From Terrimesophilobacter sp964651535 (lineage in GTDB: Bacteria; Actinomycetota; Actinomycetes; Actinomycetales; Microbacteriaceae): a DNA stretch of 64,000 nt. The position numbers and the translations under genes are program-made. The stretch lies in contig CAZYYE010000001.1 of the NCBI GenBank assembly GCA_964651535.1, positions 1-64,000 on the forward strand, written 5' to 3'. Positions within the stretch are counted from its first letter, which is position 1. Each line of letters begins with the position of its first letter. The notes under the pieces are model-generated. The model worked only from the letters and a program-made list of their open reading frames with translations, made no database searches and was not told the origin of the DNA. Shown here piece by piece: positions 15,538 through 24,251 of this stretch.

Positions 15538-16059
15538 ATGGTTGCTGAGCCGGAACTCGTGGTCCTCGTCGACGAGGACGGCGTGCCGACGGGATCATTC
15601 GAGAAGTTCGCGGTGCACACCGCGGACACGCCTTTGCATCTCGCCTTTTCCTGCCACGTCTACAACGAGGCCGGCCAGGTGCTCGTCACACGGCGGGCGC
15701 TCGGGAAACTCACGTGGCCGGGGGTGTGGACGAACTCGTTCTGCGGTCATCCTGCGCCCGGCGAATCCCTCGAGGACGCTCTGGCGCGGCGTGCCCAGCT
15801 TGAGCTGGGAATCACGATCTCGGGCGTCACTCCGATCCTTCCGGACTTCCGCTACCGGGCGGTGGATGCGAGCGGCATCGTCGAAAACGAGATTTGCCCC
15901 GTCTTTCGGGCCACGACGGCGGACGCGGTCGCCGCGAATCCGGACGAGGTCGCGGAGTGGGCATGGACCGACCCGGAATCCCTCGCGCGCGCGGTCGCTG
16001 CCACACCTTTCACGTTCAGCCCGTGGCTCGTGCTGCAGCAGGCCGAGCTTTCCCGCTGA
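15538..16059 (+). CDS. idi: Isopentenyl-diphosphate delta-isomerase, type 1
   Basis: Nudix-fold enzyme interconverting IPP and DMAPP for isoprenoid synthesis, 173 residues. The catalytic Cys69 lies in TNSFCGHP and the catalytic Glu in VENEICPVF (Glu116/Glu118), both as in characterised type 1 enzymes, with metal ligands including His71. TAGGGT ends 6 nt upstream of the ATG, suggesting a leaderless start. The last 44 bp overlap the 3' end of the convergent TetR gene. Confidence 0.96.
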   Translation: MVAEPELVVLVDEDGVPTGSFEKFAVHTADTPLHLAFSCHVYNEAGQVLVTRRALGKLTWPGVWTNSFCGHPAPGESLEDALARRAQLELGITISGVTPILPDFRYRAVDASGIVENEICPVFRATTADAVAANPDEVAEWAWTDPESLARAVAATPFTFSPWLVLQQAELSR

Positions 16060-16705
16060 TCGGCTGTCTCGGGACGCCGTCGAGGAGTTCGGGGTCCGCG
16101 CCGGCAGCGATGAGTCGATCGCGCACGGCCGCTTCGGCGTACTCGTACGCGCTGTCATTGCCGTGCAGCAGCGAGCTGCGATTGGCGGCATCCAAGAGAG
16201 CGATCAGTTCGAACGCGAGAAGTTGGGGATTGCGCAGCGCAGGCAGACCCTCTGCTGCGAGCGTGACGCAACGTTCGACGAACGCAATCCACTCCTCATC
16301 GACGACGACGAGGGCGTCCCGGATCGGGCCGGGTTTGGAATCCGCCTCCGCCGCAGCGGCGCGGAAGAAACAGCCCCCGTCGAATGCGCGGCTTCGCGAG
16401 TAGTCGAGCCAAGTTCGGCACAGAGCCCATAGTCTCGTAACTCCGCGTGGCGCCCTCAGCGTCGGTTCCACGACGCGCTGGAGAAAGACTTCGCGCGCTG
16501 CCTGGATGGTCGCCAACTGGAGGTCCAGCTTGCTTCCGAACAGCGCGACGACGCCGCTCTTGCTGCTTCCCGTCGTTTCCGCCAGTGCGCCGATCGATAG
16601 GCCGTCGAGACCGTGAATGGAGGCGAGGTTTACGGCGTCGCTCAGGATGGCCCGGCGGGACTCGTCGCCCCTTCGCCGGCGTCCATCACGAATCTTCGAA
16701 ACCAT
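16016..16705 (-). CDS. TetR-family transcriptional regulator
   Basis: A 229-residue regulator. The helix-turn-helix spans residues about 15-60 (RRAILSDAVNLASIHGLDGLSIGALAETTGSSKSGVVALFGSK), and the C-terminal half resembles the TetR_C tail seen in repressors of lipid or hydrolase genes. ATG 16705 is preferred because GAGG lies 5 nt upstream; a GTG at 16711 would add two residues. It is divergent from an alpha/beta hydrolase, with an operator-like palindrome between them, so that hydrolase is the likely target. Confidence 0.93.
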   Translation of the reverse strand: MVSKIRDGRRRRGDESRRAILSDAVNLASIHGLDGLSIGALAETTGSSKSGVVALFGSKLDLQLATIQAAREVFLQRVVEPTLRAPRGVTRLWALCRTWLDYSRSRAFDGGCFFRAAAAEADSKPGPIRDALVVVDEEWIAFVERCVTLAAEGLPALRNPQLLAFELIALLDAANRSSLLHGNDSAYEYAEAAVRDRLIAAGADPELLDGVPRQPISGKARPAAARATG

Positions 16706-16727
16706 TGCCACCTCGCATACTTAATTG

Positions 16728-16741
16728 TACGATCGTTCGTA
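16728..16741. promoter_or_regulatory. TetR-type operator between divergent genes
   Basis: TACGA-TCGT-TCGTA is a perfect inverted repeat in the 74-bp gap between the TetR gene and the hydrolase. Spacing and composition resemble known TetR operators, and its position would allow control of both genes. Confidence 0.6.
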
Positions 16742-16779
16742 TTGTTTTTCAATCACTCTCCCGCGCTTTGGAGGTTACG

Positions 16780-17652
16780 GTGTCCGTCCTGTTGAAATCG
16801 CTGCCGGCGCTGGAACGTGTCTCGCCCTCGCTCGCCACGGAATTCGTCTGGCGGGCGTGGGGCACTCCCCGCAAACCGCGGTCGGTCCCGGCGGTCGCGG
16901 CACCAGTCATGGAACTCGCCCGGAGATCGAGGGAGACTCTTGGCGGCCACACGATTGCCCTCTACCGGTGGGGCTACGGTCCGCGAACCATTCTGCTCGT
17001 GCATGGCTGGGAGGGACGGGCATCCGATTTCGCGCCGATCGTGCGGGAATTGCGCTCGCGAGAACGCACGATCATCGCGCTGGATGCCCCCGGGCATGGA
17101 AACTCGTCCGGCCGGCGCACGAACTTTATCCAGTACGGCGCCGTCCTCGCCGAACTGGCCGCCCGCTACGGTCGCTTCGAAGCCGTCGTGTCCCACTCTC
17201 TCGGAACTCCGTCCGTCGCCGCCGCGGCGGTGCACGGTCTGGCTGCGGACCGGTTTGTCTCGATCAGCGGTGTCGCAGACCTGGCAAATCTCGTGCCGAA
17301 ATACTGCGAGATTCTGGGATTGGGTGCTTCAACGATGGCGCGAGTGCGGACCCGGATCGAGGACCGCTACTTCGACGGCGATCGCGGAGTGTGGCACGAA
17401 TACTCGGCCGCGAATCACCCGCTTCCCGCACCCTCGCCACTTCTCATCATCCACGATCGCTCGGACCGGATGGTGGGTTTCGCGGATGCCGCCGAGCTCG
17501 CCGACGCCCACGGTCCGGACACTCGAACGCTGGCGACCGACGGACTCGGACACTACAAGATCTTGAGCGCCGACGTCGTGCTCGACGAGATCCTCGAGTT
17601 CCTCGACACCCGGGTGCAGCAGGTTCGCTCGCGCGAGCCGTTGCTCGTGTGA
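16780..17652 (+). CDS. Alpha/beta hydrolase
   Basis: A 290-residue serine hydrolase of unknown substrate. The oxyanion-hole HGWEGRASDF is at about 75-84, the nucleophile Ser140 in SHSLG, an acid in HDRSDRMV and the catalytic His in GLGHYK. The start is GTG 16780 because TGGAGG precedes it at the right distance and longer readings would overlap the TetR gene. Regulation by the divergent TetR protein is likely. No signal peptide is seen, so it is probably cytosolic. Confidence 0.9.
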   Translation: MSVLLKSLPALERVSPSLATEFVWRAWGTPRKPRSVPAVAAPVMELARRSRETLGGHTIALYRWGYGPRTILLVHGWEGRASDFAPIVRELRSRERTIIALDAPGHGNSSGRRTNFIQYGAVLAELAARYGRFEAVVSHSLGTPSVAAAAVHGLAADRFVSISGVADLANLVPKYCEILGLGASTMARVRTRIEDRYFDGDRGVWHEYSAANHPLPAPSPLLIIHDRSDRMVGFADAAELADAHGPDTRTLATDGLGHYKILSADVVLDEILEFLDTRVQQVRSREPLLV

Positions 17653-17659
17653 GCCCTGG

Positions 17660-18241
17660 CTACCGCTGTGTGCTGACCCGGTGGAAGTTCTGGAACGAGC
17701 GGCTCGCCGTGGGCCCGCGTTGCCCTTGATAACGGGAACTGTATTCGCTCGATCCGTACGGCTTCTCCGCAGGCGAGGAGAGCCGGAAGAAGCACAGTTG
17801 CCCGATCTTCATTCCCGGCCAGAGCTTGATCGGCAGGGTGGCGACGTTGCTGAGTTCGAGCGTCACGTGCCCCGTGAATCCCGGGTCGATGAACCCGGCG
17901 GTGGAGTGGGTGAGCAGGCCGAGCCGGCCGAGGGAACTTTTGCCCTCAAGGCGGGCGGCAACGTCATCCGGTAGCGTCACCTGCTCGAATGTCGAGGCAA
18001 GCGCGAACTCGCCGGGGTGCAGGATGAACGGCTGATCGTCCTCCGTCTCGACGAGCTGCGTGAGTTCCGGCTGATCTTCGGCCGGGTCGATGAATGGGTA
18101 TTTGTGGTTGTCGAACAGGCGGAAGAACCGGTCGAGTCGGACGTCGATGCTGGAGGGTTGAATCATCGAGAGGTCGAGCGGGTCGAGGCCCACGCGTCCT
18201 GCGTCGAGTTCGGCCTTGATGTCACGGTCGGAGAGCAGCAT
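17660..18241 (-). CDS. dcd: dCTP deaminase
   Basis: Deaminates dCTP to dUTP on the route to dTTP. The protein has 193 residues, the same as E. coli Dcd. It starts MLLSDRDIKAEL and has GKSSLGRLGLL and AGFIDPGFTGHVTLEL, the latter with the catalytic Glu. TAGTCT ends 6 nt upstream of the ATG, suggesting a leaderless start. It converges with the hydrolase gene, with only 7 bp between their stop codons. Confidence 0.97.
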   Translation of the reverse strand: MLLSDRDIKAELDAGRVGLDPLDLSMIQPSSIDVRLDRFFRLFDNHKYPFIDPAEDQPELTQLVETEDDQPFILHPGEFALASTFEQVTLPDDVAARLEGKSSLGRLGLLTHSTAGFIDPGFTGHVTLELSNVATLPIKLWPGMKIGQLCFFRLSSPAEKPYGSSEYSSRYQGQRGPTASRSFQNFHRVSTQR

Positions 18242-18318
18242 GAAAAGAGACTAGCCGAGCCGGGTTGCTAGTATTGCTGCCGAACCTGTTCGCTGCGCCT
18301 GTCGAAGCGGGCGGATTC

Positions 18319-18392
18319 GCGAGTGTAGTTCAATGGTAGAACTCCAGCTTCCCAAGCTGGTAGCGCGGGTTCGATTCCCGTCACTCGCTCCA
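18319..18392 (+). tRNA. tRNA-Gly (anticodon CCC), CCA encoded
   Basis: The acceptor stem GCGAGTG (18319-18325) pairs fully with CACTCGC (18382-18388), followed by discriminator T and an encoded CCA. The anticodon stem CCAGC/GCTGG closes the loop TTCCCAA, giving anticodon CCC. The T-arm GGGTTCGATTCCC is standard. Confidence 0.97.
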
Positions 18393-18780
18393 CGCGCAAC
18401 CGACAGCTACGCCGGGCATCCGACGCAACCCGGCTCGCGCCGACAGGCTTCCTGCACAAAGCGGGAACGAAGACCCGACGCGACGTCGGCGAGCGAACCC
18501 ATCAGCCGCGCGCCGAGGGTGGGCCCAGGCACCGCGCGCTCGCGCTGAATCCGGATCCGTTCGGCATCTCGGTTGAGGGCTTCCTCCTTCGCTGCGCGAA
18601 GGTGAGGGAAGAATTCCTCTGACTAGAACATGATTCTCCATGGGTGCGTGATGTCGGAGATGACCGTCCCACAATGCATCGACGCTCATCGATATAGAAA
18701 ATTCTGGCACCTTATATCGACCGCAGTCAATATGATTTATCGAATTGCAACATCTCTTGCCGTCGTTCGGAAATTTGCAC
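18393..18780. other. 388-bp gap between tRNA-Gly and the SARP gene
   Basis: No convincing gene is visible. The first 200 bp are GC-rich, and the part from about 18600 to 18780 is noticeably AT-richer than its surroundings. It contains a perfect 8-bp inverted repeat TCGATATA ... TATATCGA (18689-18696 and 18713-18720) around a 16-nt loop. The repeat lies downstream of the SARP gene but has no T-run, so a terminator role is doubtful. Confidence 0.6.
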
Positions 18781-20559
18781 TCACGCCTCGTCAGCTGGCT
18801 CGTCCAGACTTGCCTGAAATCGTGCCCGCTCTGCGGCCGCCGGCCCGTGAGCACCGAGACTCTCCAGCGCGCGAACGAGCGCGCTGTGCGCCCGCTCATC
18901 GTACGCGTCGATATCCAGAATGCTGCGCGCCAACTCGGCCGTGCGCACGTGCGAAGTCGCCGTGTCAATGAGTGCGTGAAGCAACGCCACGTGCATCGCG
19001 CGGCAGTCGTCCCTGAGCGGCGCCGCCCAGTCTGAGTAAAGGTCATCGGGGAATGCCTCGCCCCCACAGCTGCTGATCGCTGCCGAAAGCTCCGCCTCCG
19101 AACGGGGAATCGAAACCAAGGCTGCGCTCGCCGCCGCAAGGAACTCCTCTGCGTCGATCGACAGGTTCGCCGCGCGGATCCACACCGTCTCTCGCGTGTT
19201 TGCGACGAACTCCTCCCGATCAAACTGATCGAACGGGTCAAGCGACGACCGTGCGGCAGAGATTGCAACGGCAAGCCGATTGCGCAGTCTGGAAGGCGGC
19301 TCGCCTGGCCACAAATACTCCATGAGCCTCTCGCGAGACACGGGCCGTCCGCGATGCGCAATGAGGATTCGCAATACCTGGCTCGCTTTCCGTGACGTCC
19401 ACGACTCCAGGCCGCCACGAACATTCACCACTTCAAATCGGCCAAGGATGTTGACGCGCGGCCTCTGAAGGACGACCCCGTCGGTGGGAAGAGCCGGTGG
19501 GCTCTCCGACATCGACGACTCGACGCCAAGGTCGCGCAGCTTCCGCTCTAGTTCGCTCGCTCGACCATGCAGCGCAGGGTAATTGAGACGTCGAACTGCC
19601 GCGATGCCCTCGCGCGCGTTTCGCGCGGCCTCTGACACTCGGTCCGGTCCAGATTGGCGCGATTCCAGGGGATCGGTCGCGGCATAGTCCGGGTCGAGGA
19701 GCAGTTCCGCGAGATCGAGCTGGCTGCGGGCAAGCCACGGGTGGGCACCCGCGGCAGCACTCAGAGCGATCTTGGCGGCGAAATGTTCCGCGGCATCCTC
19801 GAACCTGCCCAGGAAGCGGGCAAGAAGACCGAGCGGGCGGTCCACGCCTCCCCAACACCCGGATCCGTTGCCGATGAGAACGATGCGTTTCGAATAGGGA
19901 CGGAGAACTTGGTACACCTCGTGAGCGAGCGGGCGGTCGTCGAGCAGAATGCTCAGCTCTGCAAGCAACGACAACGCCCATAGCCAGTCGCGATCGCGAG
20001 GCAGCGCAGCTATCGGGCCGACCACGCCGATCGAACCTCGTGCGGCCGCGATTCTGCCTTGCTGCGCCCACAGCCACGCGAGCATGATCACGAAGACCGG
20101 ACGGGGATCTTCGCGGCGCGCGTCGAGATAGAGCGGCTCCAGCTCATCGAACCGGCCCTGGAAGCACCGGATGACGGTAAGCGGACCGAGGCTCGGCGAA
20201 TGGGAGTCCGAGCCGCCAAGGAGTGCTTCGGCCTGATCGGGGTCACCATCGATCACCGCTCGCAGCCCGCGGAACCAGGCGAGAACTTGCCGTGAAGCGA
20301 CCGCGTGATCGTGAACGCAATACGCGCGAAGGTCCCCGAGCGTCGCATCGATCTCAGCGACGCGCTCCGCCTCCAGGAGGGTCACGAGGAACAGCCGCCA
20401 GGCGTCTGCCACGAGTTGATCGTCGGACGTCTGCCGCGCGCGAGCCAGGAGCGACCGGGCCGCCGCGACGCGCTCGACGAGGGTATCCGGATCGGTTTGC
20501 TCCCAGAACTCGTCGACGCGCCTCCGCGTCTCTGCGGTCCTGCTGGCCCCCGTGATCAT
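18781..20559 (-). CDS. TPR-SARP family transcriptional regulator
   Basis: A 592-residue regulator. Residues about 1-355 are helical and TPR-like (repeated LLARARQ/AEALL/AEHFAAKIAL patterns). At about 370-460 follows an OmpR/SARP winged helix (NILGRFEVVNVRGG..W.SRKASQVLRILIAHRGRPVSRERLMEYLWPGE), and at 465-585 a bacterial transcriptional activation domain. No NB-ARC or Walker motif is present. The DNA-binding unit at the C-terminus reverses the usual SARP order. It sits beside a tRNA gene and diverges from a lipoprotein gene that it might control. Confidence 0.85.
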   Translation of the reverse strand: MITGASRTAETRRRVDEFWEQTDPDTLVERVAAARSLLARARQTSDDQLVADAWRLFLVTLLEAERVAEIDATLGDLRAYCVHDHAVASRQVLAWFRGLRAVIDGDPDQAEALLGGSDSHSPSLGPLTVIRCFQGRFDELEPLYLDARREDPRPVFVIMLAWLWAQQGRIAAARGSIGVVGPIAALPRDRDWLWALSLLAELSILLDDRPLAHEVYQVLRPYSKRIVLIGNGSGCWGGVDRPLGLLARFLGRFEDAAEHFAAKIALSAAAGAHPWLARSQLDLAELLLDPDYAATDPLESRQSGPDRVSEAARNAREGIAAVRRLNYPALHGRASELERKLRDLGVESSMSESPPALPTDGVVLQRPRVNILGRFEVVNVRGGLESWTSRKASQVLRILIAHRGRPVSRERLMEYLWPGEPPSRLRNRLAVAISAARSSLDPFDQFDREEFVANTRETVWIRAANLSIDAEEFLAAASAALVSIPRSEAELSAAISSCGGEAFPDDLYSDWAAPLRDDCRAMHVALLHALIDTATSHVRTAELARSILDIDAYDERAHSALVRALESLGAHGPAAAERARFQASLDEPADEA

Positions 20560-20747
20560 GGTCCTGGCCGAAGTCGTGTTTCCATGTTCCTTCCGATGAT
20601 AGCCAGCGATTTGGGCCTAGCGGCCCGCGCCCGCGGCGGGAATCGGAACGCGCTCGCGCACGGGCTCTAACGGAACTCGCACGCTTCTCGCATTTCCATT
20701 CCTAGGCTCAGTTCAACCACGCCAAAACTGCAAAAAAGGGGAATACT

Positions 20748-21239
20748 TTGGCATCACCCATTACGTCATCGTTGCGGCAACGCACAGCAGCACGCTCGGC
20801 CGCAATCGCGCTCGCGCTGAGCCTCGGATTCGCGCTCGCCGGATGTGCGCCCGGTCCCGACGCGGGTCCCCCGCCCGGCGCCTCCCAGAGTGGCCCAGGG
20901 GCAAGCGAGCCGAACTCTCCGCAGGATCAATCCACGGCGGCCATTCCAGCCGGCTGGCCGGACGCGATTAGCGTCGTTCCGGGCCCGATCGTCGAAGGAG
21001 CCAATATCGACGACACCATGTGGATTGTCACGGTTGCTGTGAACGGGGACGGACGTGCGATCTTCGACGAAGGCGTTGCGCTCCTGGAAAGCGCGGGCCA
21101 CTCGATGGTGTTTCTGCTCGACGATAACGACGACAATCTGACCGGCCAGTGGCAAGGCTCTGGCTACTTTGTTCTGTTCGAGGTTTCGCACACCGATGGC
21201 ACCAAGTACGCGAACTACACGGTGATCGTGGACTCGTAG
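20748..21239 (+). CDS. Small secreted lipoprotein
   Basis: A 163-residue protein starting with TTG 20748 behind AAAAGGGG. Basic residues, a hydrophobic helix and the lipobox LAGC (Cys at about 33) make a lipoprotein signal. A Pro/Gly/Ser-rich linker follows (residues 34-65). The mature domain is about 95 residues and ends in alternating hydrophobic/aromatic beta-like segments (GYFVLFEVSHTDGTKYANYTVIV). I recognise no family. It is divergent from the SARP gene. Confidence 0.8.
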   Translation: MASPITSSLRQRTAARSAAIALALSLGFALAGCAPGPDAGPPPGASQSGPGASEPNSPQDQSTAAIPAGWPDAISVVPGPIVEGANIDDTMWIVTVAVNGDGRAIFDEGVALLESAGHSMVFLLDDNDDNLTGQWQGSGYFVLFEVSHTDGTKYANYTVIVDS

Positions 21240-21261
21240 ACCTGCGACCGGTTGCGGCCAC

Positions 21262-21723
21262 CTATCGCCCTTGCGGCACCACCGTCAGCACGCGGGTGAT
21301 GTGCTCGAGGAAGGACTCCATGTAGCCGCGAAGGAAGTCGGCCGTCCCGATTCCGCCCGTAGAACCGCCGATCACCGCAGAGGGCTTGTCGGTGAACGAG
21401 TTCGTGCCCCATGGCCGACTCGCCCAGTCGATCGCGTTCTTGAGGGCACCGGGGATGCCCCGGTTGTACTCGGGCGTGACGAACAGCACGGCGTCGACCG
21501 ATTCGATGGCCTGCTTGAGAGCACGGCCGGCCGGCGGGTAATCGGGGTCGTAATCGTAGTTGTAGAGCGGAAGATCCTTGATCGGGATCTCGGTGAACGC
21601 CAGCTCGGCGGGCGCGAGCTTGATGAGGGCCAGAGCGAGCTTCCGATTGATGGACGCGGCGGAAAGACTGCCGACGAAGTATCCGACGGTATAGGGCGGT
21701 TCGTGATGCTGGATGGTGGCCAT
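21262..21723 (-). CDS. NADPH-dependent FMN reductase family protein, short C-terminus
   Basis: A flavodoxin-fold quinone/azo reductase-like protein of 153 residues. GSLSAASINRKLA binds the FMN phosphate, and LFVTPEYNRGIPGALKNAIDWASRPWG is the family signature. Relatives are usually near 180 residues; here the sequence departs after GGSTGGIGTA and stops about 25 residues early, so the last strand and helix may be missing. ATG 21723 follows GAGAGGGA. It is divergent from the copper ATPase gene. Confidence 0.85.
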   Translation of the reverse strand: MATIQHHEPPYTVGYFVGSLSAASINRKLALALIKLAPAELAFTEIPIKDLPLYNYDYDPDYPPAGRALKQAIESVDAVLFVTPEYNRGIPGALKNAIDWASRPWGTNSFTDKPSAVIGGSTGGIGTADFLRGYMESFLEHITRVLTVVPQGR

Positions 21724-21824
21724 AATGGTCCCTCTCGTCACCCAACGTTACGACGACGGCCAACCGATCCGGCGAGTTCACTCGGAACTCTCTGCAAGGC
21801 GGTGCGTCCTGATCGCCGCCGCCA

Positions 21825-21853
21825 TTGACGTATACCCCCTAGGGGTATAACGT
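21825..21853 (+). promoter_or_regulatory. copB promoter with CsoR-like operator in the spacer
   Basis: TTGACG (21825-21830), a 17-bp spacer and TAACGT (21848-21853) form a promoter whose start would fall on the ATG at 21861. The spacer is filled by TATACCCC-CTA-GGGGTATA (21831-21849), a perfect inverted repeat matching the known copper-sensing CsoR operator pattern. No csoR gene is in the window. Confidence 0.75.
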
Positions 21854-21860
21854 AAACGTC

Positions 21861-23945
21861 ATGGCCAACCACCACGAGCACACCGCAGCCCCCGATCATG
21901 CCGAGCACGCGCACGAGATGCCCGACCACGACTCACACGCGAGCCACGATTCGCACGGGGGTCACGGCGACCACGGCGATCATGTAGGGCAGTTCCGCAG
22001 GCTGTTCTGGATCATGCTCGTACTCGCAGTTCCCGTCGTCGCGTTCAACCACATGTTCTCGATGCTGCTCGGTTACTCGCTCCCTGAGATCCTTCTGGTC
22101 TCGTGGATCTCGCCGGTGCTCGGAACCGTTATCTACTTCTGGGGCGGAAAGCCCTTCCTCATCGGCGCGGTGTCGGAGATTCGCGCGCGCAAGCCGGGAA
22201 TGATGCTTCTCATCGCGCTCGCCATCACGGTCGCGTTTCTCGCTTCGTGGGGTTCGACGATTGGCCTCCTCGGCCGCGAACTCGACTTCTGGTGGGAGCT
22301 CGCGCTGCTCGTCGTCATCATGCTGCTGGGACACTGGATCGAAATGCGCTCCCTCGCGCAGACGACATCCGCCCTCGAATCACTCGCCGCTCTGCTGCCC
22401 GACGAGGCAGAACGCATCGAGGACGGTATTACCACCACCGTCGCGCCGGCAGACCTTCGCGTGGATGATCTGGTGATCATTCGCCCCGGCGGCCGGGTTC
22501 CCGCCGACGGCGTGATCACTGAAGGCACCGCGGATGTCGACGAGTCGATGATCACGGGAGAGTCGCGCCCGGTGACCCGCGGTCCGGGCGACCACGTTGT
22601 TGCCGGAACCGTCGCCACCGATACCGCCATTCGCGTGCAAGTGACGGCCGTGGGCGACGACACCGCGCTTGCCGGCATTCAGAAGCTCGTCTCCGACGCG
22701 CAGAATTCGTCGTCGCCTGCGCAGCGGATTGCTGACACGGCGGCGGGCTGGCTGTTCTGGTTCGCGCTCGGCGCCGCCGTCATCACGGCGATCGTCTGGA
22801 CGATATTCGGGAACCCGAACGACGCGATCGTGCGCACGATCACCGTGCTGGTCATCGCGTGCCCTCACGCTCTCGGCCTCGCAATCCCCCTGGTCGTCGC
22901 GATCTCGACGGAAAAGGCGGCCAAGGCGGGCGTGCTCATCAAGGACAGGCTGGCCCTCGAGAGCATGCGCACGATCGACACGGTTCTCTTCGACAAGACA
23001 GGAACACTCACCAAGGGTGAGCACGTCGTCTCGCACACGGCAGTCGTCGAGGGCAACGACGAGTCCGAAGTGATCGGCTGGGCTGCAGCGGCAGAGAGCG
23101 ACAGCGAGCATCCGGTCGCGAAGGCGATCGTGCGCGCTGCGAAGGATCGGGGCATTGCGATTCCGAAGGCGTCCGATTTTCAGGCAACCGCGGGAATCGG
23201 CGTGACCGCGACGGTCGACGGCCGCATGATCACCGTGGGCGGCCCTTCTCTCCTGAAACGAAACAATGCGAAGCCGATGGCTGAGGCCGAACAGTGGGCC
23301 AAGACAGGTGCAACCATCCTTCACGTGCTCGCCGACGGCGAAGTCGTCTGCGCGCTCGGGCTCACCGATGAGGTCCGCGAGGAATCCCGCGACGCCATCG
23401 ACGCACTTCACGAGCTGGGCATCCAGGTCGTCATGATCACGGGTGACGCCGAAGAGGTGGCGCAGTCCGTCGCCGAAGAACTCGGCATCGATCGGGTATT
23501 CGCGGGCGTCCAGCCGGAAGACAAGGCCGCAAAGGTCGCAGAGTTACAACACGAAGGACGGCGTGTCGCGATGGTCGGCGACGGCGTCAATGACGCCCCC
23601 GCGCTCGCACAGGCCGACGTGGGCATCGCCATCGGGGCAGGAACCGACGTCGCGATCGCGTCAGCCGGCGTGATCCTCGCGAGCGACGACCCCCGATCCG
23701 TGCTCTCGGTGATCGAACTGTCCACGCAGAGCTACCGGAAGATGACGCAGAATCTCTGGTGGGCCGCCGGTTACAACCTGCTCGCCGTCCCGCTGGCGGC
23801 AGGCGTGCTCGCGCCGGTCGGCTTCATCCTCCCCATGGAGGTCGGGGCGATCCTGATGTCCGCTTCCACGGTCGTCGTCGCGCTGAACGCGCAATTGCTT
23901 CGCCGGCTCGACTTGCGGCCCGAGGAGCTCACACCAGAACGCTAG
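21861..23945 (+). CDS. copB: Copper-translocating P-type ATPase, CopB type
   Basis: A 694-residue heavy-metal exporting ATPase. The first 44 residues are rich in His and Asp (many HxxH/HGDH repeats), a soluble metal-binding tail. The membrane metal site is CPH (Cys334-Pro-His336), which marks the CopB subgroup instead of the CPC of CopA. Other motifs are the TGES actuator loop, DKTGTLTKG (Asp378 phosphorylated), SEHPVA and GDGVNDAPAL. There is no ribosome-binding sequence before the ATG, and the promoter geometry implies a leaderless, copper-induced mRNA. Confidence 0.95.
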   Translation: MANHHEHTAAPDHAEHAHEMPDHDSHASHDSHGGHGDHGDHVGQFRRLFWIMLVLAVPVVAFNHMFSMLLGYSLPEILLVSWISPVLGTVIYFWGGKPFLIGAVSEIRARKPGMMLLIALAITVAFLASWGSTIGLLGRELDFWWELALLVVIMLLGHWIEMRSLAQTTSALESLAALLPDEAERIEDGITTTVAPADLRVDDLVIIRPGGRVPADGVITEGTADVDESMITGESRPVTRGPGDHVVAGTVATDTAIRVQVTAVGDDTALAGIQKLVSDAQNSSSPAQRIADTAAGWLFWFALGAAVITAIVWTIFGNPNDAIVRTITVLVIACPHALGLAIPLVVAISTEKAAKAGVLIKDRLALESMRTIDTVLFDKTGTLTKGEHVVSHTAVVEGNDESEVIGWAAAAESDSEHPVAKAIVRAAKDRGIAIPKASDFQATAGIGVTATVDGRMITVGGPSLLKRNNAKPMAEAEQWAKTGATILHVLADGEVVCALGLTDEVREESRDAIDALHELGIQVVMITGDAEEVAQSVAEELGIDRVFAGVQPEDKAAKVAELQHEGRRVAMVGDGVNDAPALAQADVGIAIGAGTDVAIASAGVILASDDPRSVLSVIELSTQSYRKMTQNLWWAAGYNLLAVPLAAGVLAPVGFILPMEVGAILMSASTVVVALNAQLLRRLDLRPEELTPER

Positions 23946-24238
23946 TCGCTCCGTTCGTACGTTTCGACGTCAGGTGGGCCTTCGAGGAGGTCGCGCCAGC
24001 GCTCAAGGAAGTCGCGCATCCGCACGTCGTTCTCCACTCGGAGCTGATCGCGATCGTGCGCGGCCTGGTCGGCGTACTCGATCACTTCGACGAAGCGCTC
24101 GGAGTCGGTAACGTCCCACAACACGCGGACGCGGATGCCGCCCGGAGATTCGTAGAACCCAATCGCCTCAGCGAGAAACTCCTCGAAGTCAAGGCGCCGA
24201 CCGGCGGCGACCCGACCACGCAAGTGCAGTTCGATCAC
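23942..24238 (-). CDS. Small ABM-like (dimeric alpha/beta-barrel) protein
   Basis: A 98-residue protein from GTG 24238; longer readings overlap the upstream lipoprotein gene. RVRVLWDVTDSERFVEVIEYADQAAHDRDQ has the strand-helix pattern of antibiotic-biosynthesis-monooxygenase-like ferredoxin folds, and the C-terminal helix is followed by a short acidic tail. The activity is unknown. It begins 13 bp after the lipoprotein stop, suggesting a two-gene unit, and converges on copB with a 4-bp overlap of stop codons. Confidence 0.7.
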   Translation of the reverse strand: MIELHLRGRVAAGRRLDFEEFLAEAIGFYESPGGIRVRVLWDVTDSERFVEVIEYADQAAHDRDQLRVENDVRMRDFLERWRDLLEGPPDVETYERSD

Positions 24239-24251
24239 GTTCGCGAACCTG

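Noticed and set aside
18268..18459. 63-codon minus-strand reading frame opposite tRNA-Gly
   Set aside because: It is the antisense of the tRNA and gives the GIEPALPAWEAGVLPLNYTR-like peptide known as a recurrent annotation artefact.
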